The translations under genes and the position numbers were made by a program. Positions 11,587 through 14,876 of a stretch of 14,876 nucleotides of DNA are shown here, one piece after another (positions within the stretch are counted from its first letter, which is position 1; each line of letters opens with the position of its first letter). Source of the DNA: DASQGA01 sp035535315 (GTDB lineage: Bacteria > Actinomycetota > Thermoleophilia > Gaiellales > Gaiellaceae); contig DATLQD010000186.1 in the NCBI GenBank assembly GCA_035535315.1, forward strand, positions 1 through 14,876, given 5' to 3'. The notes under the pieces are model-generated. The model was not told the origin of the DNA, did no database searches, and saw only the letters and a program-made list of their open reading frames with translations.

Positions 11587-13911
11587 ATGACAGAGCACGA
11601 CGGAACTGACAGGAATCGAAACCCCGGCGACGGGCGCTCAACGGCGCGCCCTGGCTTCCAGCGGCAGGCCGCCCACGAGCGTCTCTCCACGGGCGCGCTG
11701 GCGCGCTGGACGCGAGCCTGCGCCACGCATCCCTGGCGCGTTGTCTTCGGCTGGATCGGTCTCGTCGTCATTCTGGTCGGGCTGGTCGCGACGGTCGGTG
11801 GTTCGCTGCGGGACGAGTTCGAGATTCCGGGGTCGGAGACGCAGAAGGCGACCGACCTGATCAAGTCCGAGTTCGCGTCCGAGCAGGGCGCCGTGCTGAA
11901 CATCGTTTTCGCGGCGCCGGAGGGCGAACAGCTCGACACGCCCGAGCGCAAAGCGGCGATCGAGAAGGCGATCGCGCTCCTCAAGTCGCCGGAGTTCAAG
12001 CCCAAGGCCGACAAGGCGGGCGTGGAGAGCGTCGGGGATCCGTTCAGCGAGGACACCGTCTCCGACGACGGCCGCATCGCGTACACCGAGGCGCAGTTCG
12101 ATCAGACGATCGAGACAGAGGACCGTGACGAGGTTGTCGCCGTGGAGGATGCCGTCCGCAAGACCGTCGAGCCGGCCGGGGTGACGGTGGAGTTCAACGG
12201 AGAAGCCGAATTTCCGCCGGTCGAGCAGGGTACGTCGGAGGCACTCGGTCTGCTCGCGGCGATCATCGTCCTGCTGCTCGTGTTCCGCACTTTCGTGGCG
12301 ATGATCATCCCGATCATGCTGGCGCTCACGGCGCTGGCGACAGCGTTCCTGCTGTTGTTCATCCTCGCCGGCTTGACCGACATCAACACGATCACGCCCA
12401 TCCTGGTCTCGATGATCGGGCTGGGTGTCGGTATCGACTACTCGCTGTTCATCGTCACCCGCTTCAGACAGCTGCTCCACGAGGGGCTCTCCCCGCAGGA
12501 TGCGGCTTCCGAGGCCGGCGCTTCCGCCGGGCGTGCCGTGCTCTTCGCCGGCCTGACGGTGGCCATCTCGGTGAGTGGCCTGGCCTTCATCGGCCTGGAC
12601 TTCGTGACCAAACTCGGAATCGGCAGCGCCCTCGGCGTGCTGACCACGGTGCTGATCGCGAACTCGCTGCTGCTGGCAGTGCTGGCGCTCCTCGGCCACA
12701 AGATCGACCGGCTGAAAGTGCCGTTCCTCCGCCGGGTGGACGAGTCGGATGTGGGCCGAGAGAACACTCTTATCGCCCGCTGGGGTCGGTTCGTGACGGC
12801 GAACGCGAAGATCGTGTTCCCGGTCGTGCTGCTGGTGATCGTGGCCCTGGCATCAACCACGACGCTGGTGCGACTCGGCGCTGCCGACCAGGGCACGCAG
12901 CCCGAGGAGCAGACGAGCCGCAGGGCTTATGACCTGCTGGCTGAGGGCTTCGGGCCCGGCTTCAACGGTCCCATTCCCATCGTCGTGGACGTGAACGGGG
13001 ACAAACAGGCGCCGCAGAAGATCCGCGACCGCGTGCAGGGCCTTCCAGACGTGGCGTCCGTGGGCAAGCCGCAGTTCAACGACGAGCGTACCGTTGCGAT
13101 CGTCTTCGTGACCCCGGAGTCCGCGCCGCAGGACGAGGAGACCGACAAGCTCGTCGACCGGTTGCGAAACGACGTCGTGCCGGCGGCTACGGCAGGAGGC
13201 GATGCTGTCGCCTACGTCTCGGGTCAGACCGCGGCGTTCAAGGACATCGCCGATCAGATCATCCAGCGGATGCCTTACTTCCTGCTCTACATCATCGGGG
13301 TCACGTTGATCGTGCTCGCGATGGCATTCAGATCGATCGTGGTCTCCGCGACGGCGGCGGTCACGACGCTGCTCTCCGCCTTCGTCGGCTTCGGCGTCCT
13401 CGGGCTGGTCGTGCAGGAGGGGCATCTGCTCGGCTTAACCGGCTTGGATCAGACGGGCCCGATCGAGACCTTCGTCCCACCGATTGCCTTCGCAATCCTG
13501 TTCGGGCTTTCGATGGACTACATGGTCTTCCTGATGAGCCGCATCAGGGAAGAGCACGTCCACGGCCTGCCGACGCGGGCTGCCGTCGAGCACGGTATCT
13601 CGGCGATCGGCCGGGTGGTCGTCGCCGCGGCGCTGATCATGGGCACCGTCTTCGCAGCCTTCATCCTCAGCGCCGATCGCATCCCGAAGGAATTCGGGCT
13701 GCTGCTCGCGGTAGCGATTCTCACCGACGCGCTGATCGTGCGGATGACGCTCGTGCCCGCGTTCCTCACCCTCCTGGGCGAGAGGTCGTGGTACATCCCG
13801 CGCTGGCTCGACCGACTGCTCCCGAACATCACGATCGAGTCGCCGCACGAGCGCGAGAGTCCGATCACGATCGACGTCGAGCGCTCCACCGAGCCCGTCG
13901 GCCGACACTGA
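11587..13911 (+). CDS. MmpL-family RND transporter
   Basis: This 774-residue inner-membrane protein is an RND exporter of the MMPL type. The layout is a cytoplasmic N-terminus (1-50), helix 1 (about 52-71), a first outer domain (72-215), helices 2-6 (219-370), a linker, helix 7 (about 408-427), a second outer domain (430-560), and helices 8-12 (562-733). Both proton-relay Asp-Tyr pairs are present: D284-Y285 in GVGIDYSLF and D644-Y645 in GLSMDYMVF, the latter close to the D645-Y646 pair of mycobacterial MmpL3. MmpL proteins export lipids, glycolipids or drugs; the substrate here is unknown. The ATG at 11587 follows AAAGGGG (11573-11579) and promoter-like motif copy B. It converges on the ECF sigma gene across a strong hairpin. 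Confidence 0.95.
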   Translation: MTEHDGTDRNRNPGDGRSTARPGFQRQAAHERLSTGALARWTRACATHPWRVVFGWIGLVVILVGLVATVGGSLRDEFEIPGSETQKATDLIKSEFASEQGAVLNIVFAAPEGEQLDTPERKAAIEKAIALLKSPEFKPKADKAGVESVGDPFSEDTVSDDGRIAYTEAQFDQTIETEDRDEVVAVEDAVRKTVEPAGVTVEFNGEAEFPPVEQGTSEALGLLAAIIVLLLVFRTFVAMIIPIMLALTALATAFLLLFILAGLTDINTITPILVSMIGLGVGIDYSLFIVTRFRQLLHEGLSPQDAASEAGASAGRAVLFAGLTVAISVSGLAFIGLDFVTKLGIGSALGVLTTVLIANSLLLAVLALLGHKIDRLKVPFLRRVDESDVGRENTLIARWGRFVTANAKIVFPVVLLVIVALASTTTLVRLGAADQGTQPEEQTSRRAYDLLAEGFGPGFNGPIPIVVDVNGDKQAPQKIRDRVQGLPDVASVGKPQFNDERTVAIVFVTPESAPQDEETDKLVDRLRNDVVPAATAGGDAVAYVSGQTAAFKDIADQIIQRMPYFLLYIIGVTLIVLAMAFRSIVVSATAAVTTLLSAFVGFGVLGLVVQEGHLLGLTGLDQTGPIETFVPPIAFAILFGLSMDYMVFLMSRIREEHVHGLPTRAAVEHGISAIGRVVVAAALIMGTVFAAFILSADRIPKEFGLLLAVAILTDALIVRMTLVPAFLTLLGERSWYIPRWLDRLLPNITIESPHERESPITIDVERSTEPVGRH

Positions 13912-13919
13912 CGAATCGC

Positions 13920-13955
13920 CCCAGGCGGCGGAGCTTTACGGTTCCGCCGCCTGGG
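13920..13955. terminator. Strong hairpin between convergent MmpL and ECF sigma genes
   Basis: A perfect 13-bp stem: CCCAGGCGGCGGA (13920-13932) pairs with TCCGCCGCCTGGG (13943-13955) around a 10-nt loop. It sits between two convergent stop codons, 9 nt from either gene. There is no T-tract on either side, so it may work with Rho or as a bidirectional GC-rich terminator. Confidence 0.7.
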
Positions 13956-13963
13956 CGCCGGTG

Positions 13964-14876
13964 CTACGACTCGAGCCGGGCAGGCAGGCCGAAGAGCGGG
14001 AATACCCGCTCCGTGTCGAGGAAGAATGTGAGCTCGACGATCTGGCCGTCGGCGATCTCGAGCACCTGTAGCGCCCACGGGTCGTAGCCGCTGCCCGAGT
14101 CGCTCGGCTTGTATTGCCCGAACGCAGGCGATCCGTTCGCGGTCACCGTCGGGATGACGCGCGAGCCGCGACAGCCGGCACCGGGACCGACCCACCAGCG
14201 GAGGATGTTCTCGCGCCCGCTCAGCCACAATTCGTACGGAGGCATCGACTGCGTCGCGTCCTCCTGGATGAGCGAGGTGAGCGCGTCCATGTCGTAGCGC
14301 TCGAACGCCTCGACGTAGCGCATGAGGAGCTCCCGCTGGGATTCGTCCATCGCGGGCGCCGGATCGGTCGAGCTGACGTCGCTCGCCTCGAGCGTGGCGC
14401 GTGCGCGCTGGAGCGCGCTGTTCACGGACGCCACCGTCGTGTCGAGGAGCTCGGCGACCTCCGTCGCCTTCCAGCGTAGGACCTCGCAGAGGATCAGGAC
14501 GGCGCGCTGCCTTGGCGGGAGGTGCTGGAGGGCGGCGACGAACGCGAGGCGGATCGTCTCGCGGGAGACGGCCACCTCTGCCGGATCGCCTTCCGCCGGC
14601 ACGACGAGACCGTCCGGCACGGGCTCGATCCACGTCACCTCCGGGAGCGTGCGGCCGATCGGACCGTCGGGATTCCACGCGGGCCCGAGATCCATCGGAC
14701 GTGCGCGACGCTCCCTCCCGTTCAGCATGTCGAAGCAGACGTTGGTCGCGATGCGGTAGAGCCACGAGCGGATCGCCGCGCGGCCCTCGAAGCGGTCGAA
14801 GCTCCGCCAGGCGCGGACGAGCGTGTCCTGCACCGCGTCCTCGGCCTCGAACGGCGAGCCGAGCATCCGGTAGCAG
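13964..14876 (-). CDS. ECF sigma factor with SnoaL-like C-terminal domain (5' end cut off)
   Basis: The frame remains open to the window edge (CYR precedes the Met at 14866), so the N-terminus is missing. Sigma region 2 is seen as CYRMLGSPFEAEDAVQDTLV through AIRSWLYRIATNVCFDMLNG. Region 4 lies at about 115-160, numbered from that Met (LPPRQRAVLILCEVLRWKAT, then TTVASVNSALQRARATL). From about 174 to the end lies a SnoaL/NTF2-like domain (ESQRELLMRYVEAFERYDMD to FPLFGLPARLES). This layout matches the SigG/ECF56 group, in which the extra domain is thought to control activity in place of an anti-sigma factor. No anti-sigma gene is next to it. It is the best local candidate to read the GATGARTT-N13-CGGTCT promoters; that link is inference. 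Confidence 0.92.
   Translation of the reverse strand, partial: CYRMLGSPFEAEDAVQDTLVRAWRSFDRFEGRAAIRSWLYRIATNVCFDMLNGRERRARPMDLGPAWNPDGPIGRTLPEVTWIEPVPDGLVVPAEGDPAEVAVSRETIRLAFVAALQHLPPRQRAVLILCEVLRWKATEVAELLDTTVASVNSALQRARATLEASDVSSTDPAPAMDESQRELLMRYVEAFERYDMDALTSLIQEDATQSMPPYELWLSGRENILRWWVGPGAGCRGSRVIPTVTANGSPAFGQYKPSDSGSGYDPWALQVLEIADGQIVELTFFLDTERVFPLFGLPARLES

Noticed and set aside
11638..12699. Minus-strand frame of 353 codons
   Set aside because: Antisense to the MmpL gene, with Arg/Asp/Glu/Gln-rich low-complexity text.
13518..14765. Minus-strand frame of 415 codons
   Set aside because: It spans the convergent ECF and MmpL genes and the terminator hairpin; the true ECF frame shows clear sigma motifs.
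1..14876. CRISPR array, insertion sequence or prophage
   Set aside because: No regularly spaced repeats, transposase, terminal inverted repeats or phage genes were seen on either strand.

Overview
The window is GC-rich chromosomal DNA. GTG and TTG starts are common, two tRNA genes lack an encoded CCA, and several transcripts look leaderless. With a WhiG/FliA-type sigma factor, an EF-G2-type GTPase, an MmpL transporter and an ECF sigma factor with a SnoaL-like tail, this suggests an actinobacterium, possibly of the Thermoleophilia. The taxonomic call is inference; no marker gene fixes it.

Left part (1-4700): a CPA2-type cation/proton antiporter, then about 650 bp without a convincing intact gene (possible gene remnants), then tRNA-Gly(GCC) with promoter and terminator. 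Upstream of the tRNA on the minus strand is a coupled pair: a stand-alone NIF3/YqfO-insert-type domain protein and an RNase HI-like protein. A minus-strand aldehyde dehydrogenase follows, divergent from a small membrane-anchored coiled-coil protein.

Middle part (4700-9230): a minus-strand cluster, in transcription order: a 57-residue two-helix membrane protein, a WhiG/FliA-type sigma factor, an EF-G2-like GTPase with an altered GTPase centre, a zinc-ribbon protein, a long interrupted hairpin, an Arg-rich 74-residue protein, and a YdhR/ABM-like protein overlapping it by 4 nt. The first three genes lack Shine-Dalgarno sites but carry a TANNNT box 6-9 nt before the start codon. A plus-strand tRNA-Trp(CCA) with a strong terminator closes the block.

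Right part (9236-14876): an export and stress locus. A DHA2-type MFS exporter and a cupin form a minus-strand pair. Divergent from them are a STAS-domain protein and then an MmpL/RND transporter. An ECF sigma factor gene (SigG/ECF56-like, cut by the window edge) converges on the MmpL gene. Each of the three transcription units (MFS-cupin, STAS, MmpL) is preceded by the same two-part motif, GATGARTT, exactly 13 nt, CGGTCT, oriented towards the gene. This looks like an alternative-sigma promoter shared by the two exporters and the STAS gene, and it is the most interesting signal here. The neighbouring ECF factor is the natural candidate to read it, but that link is inferred.
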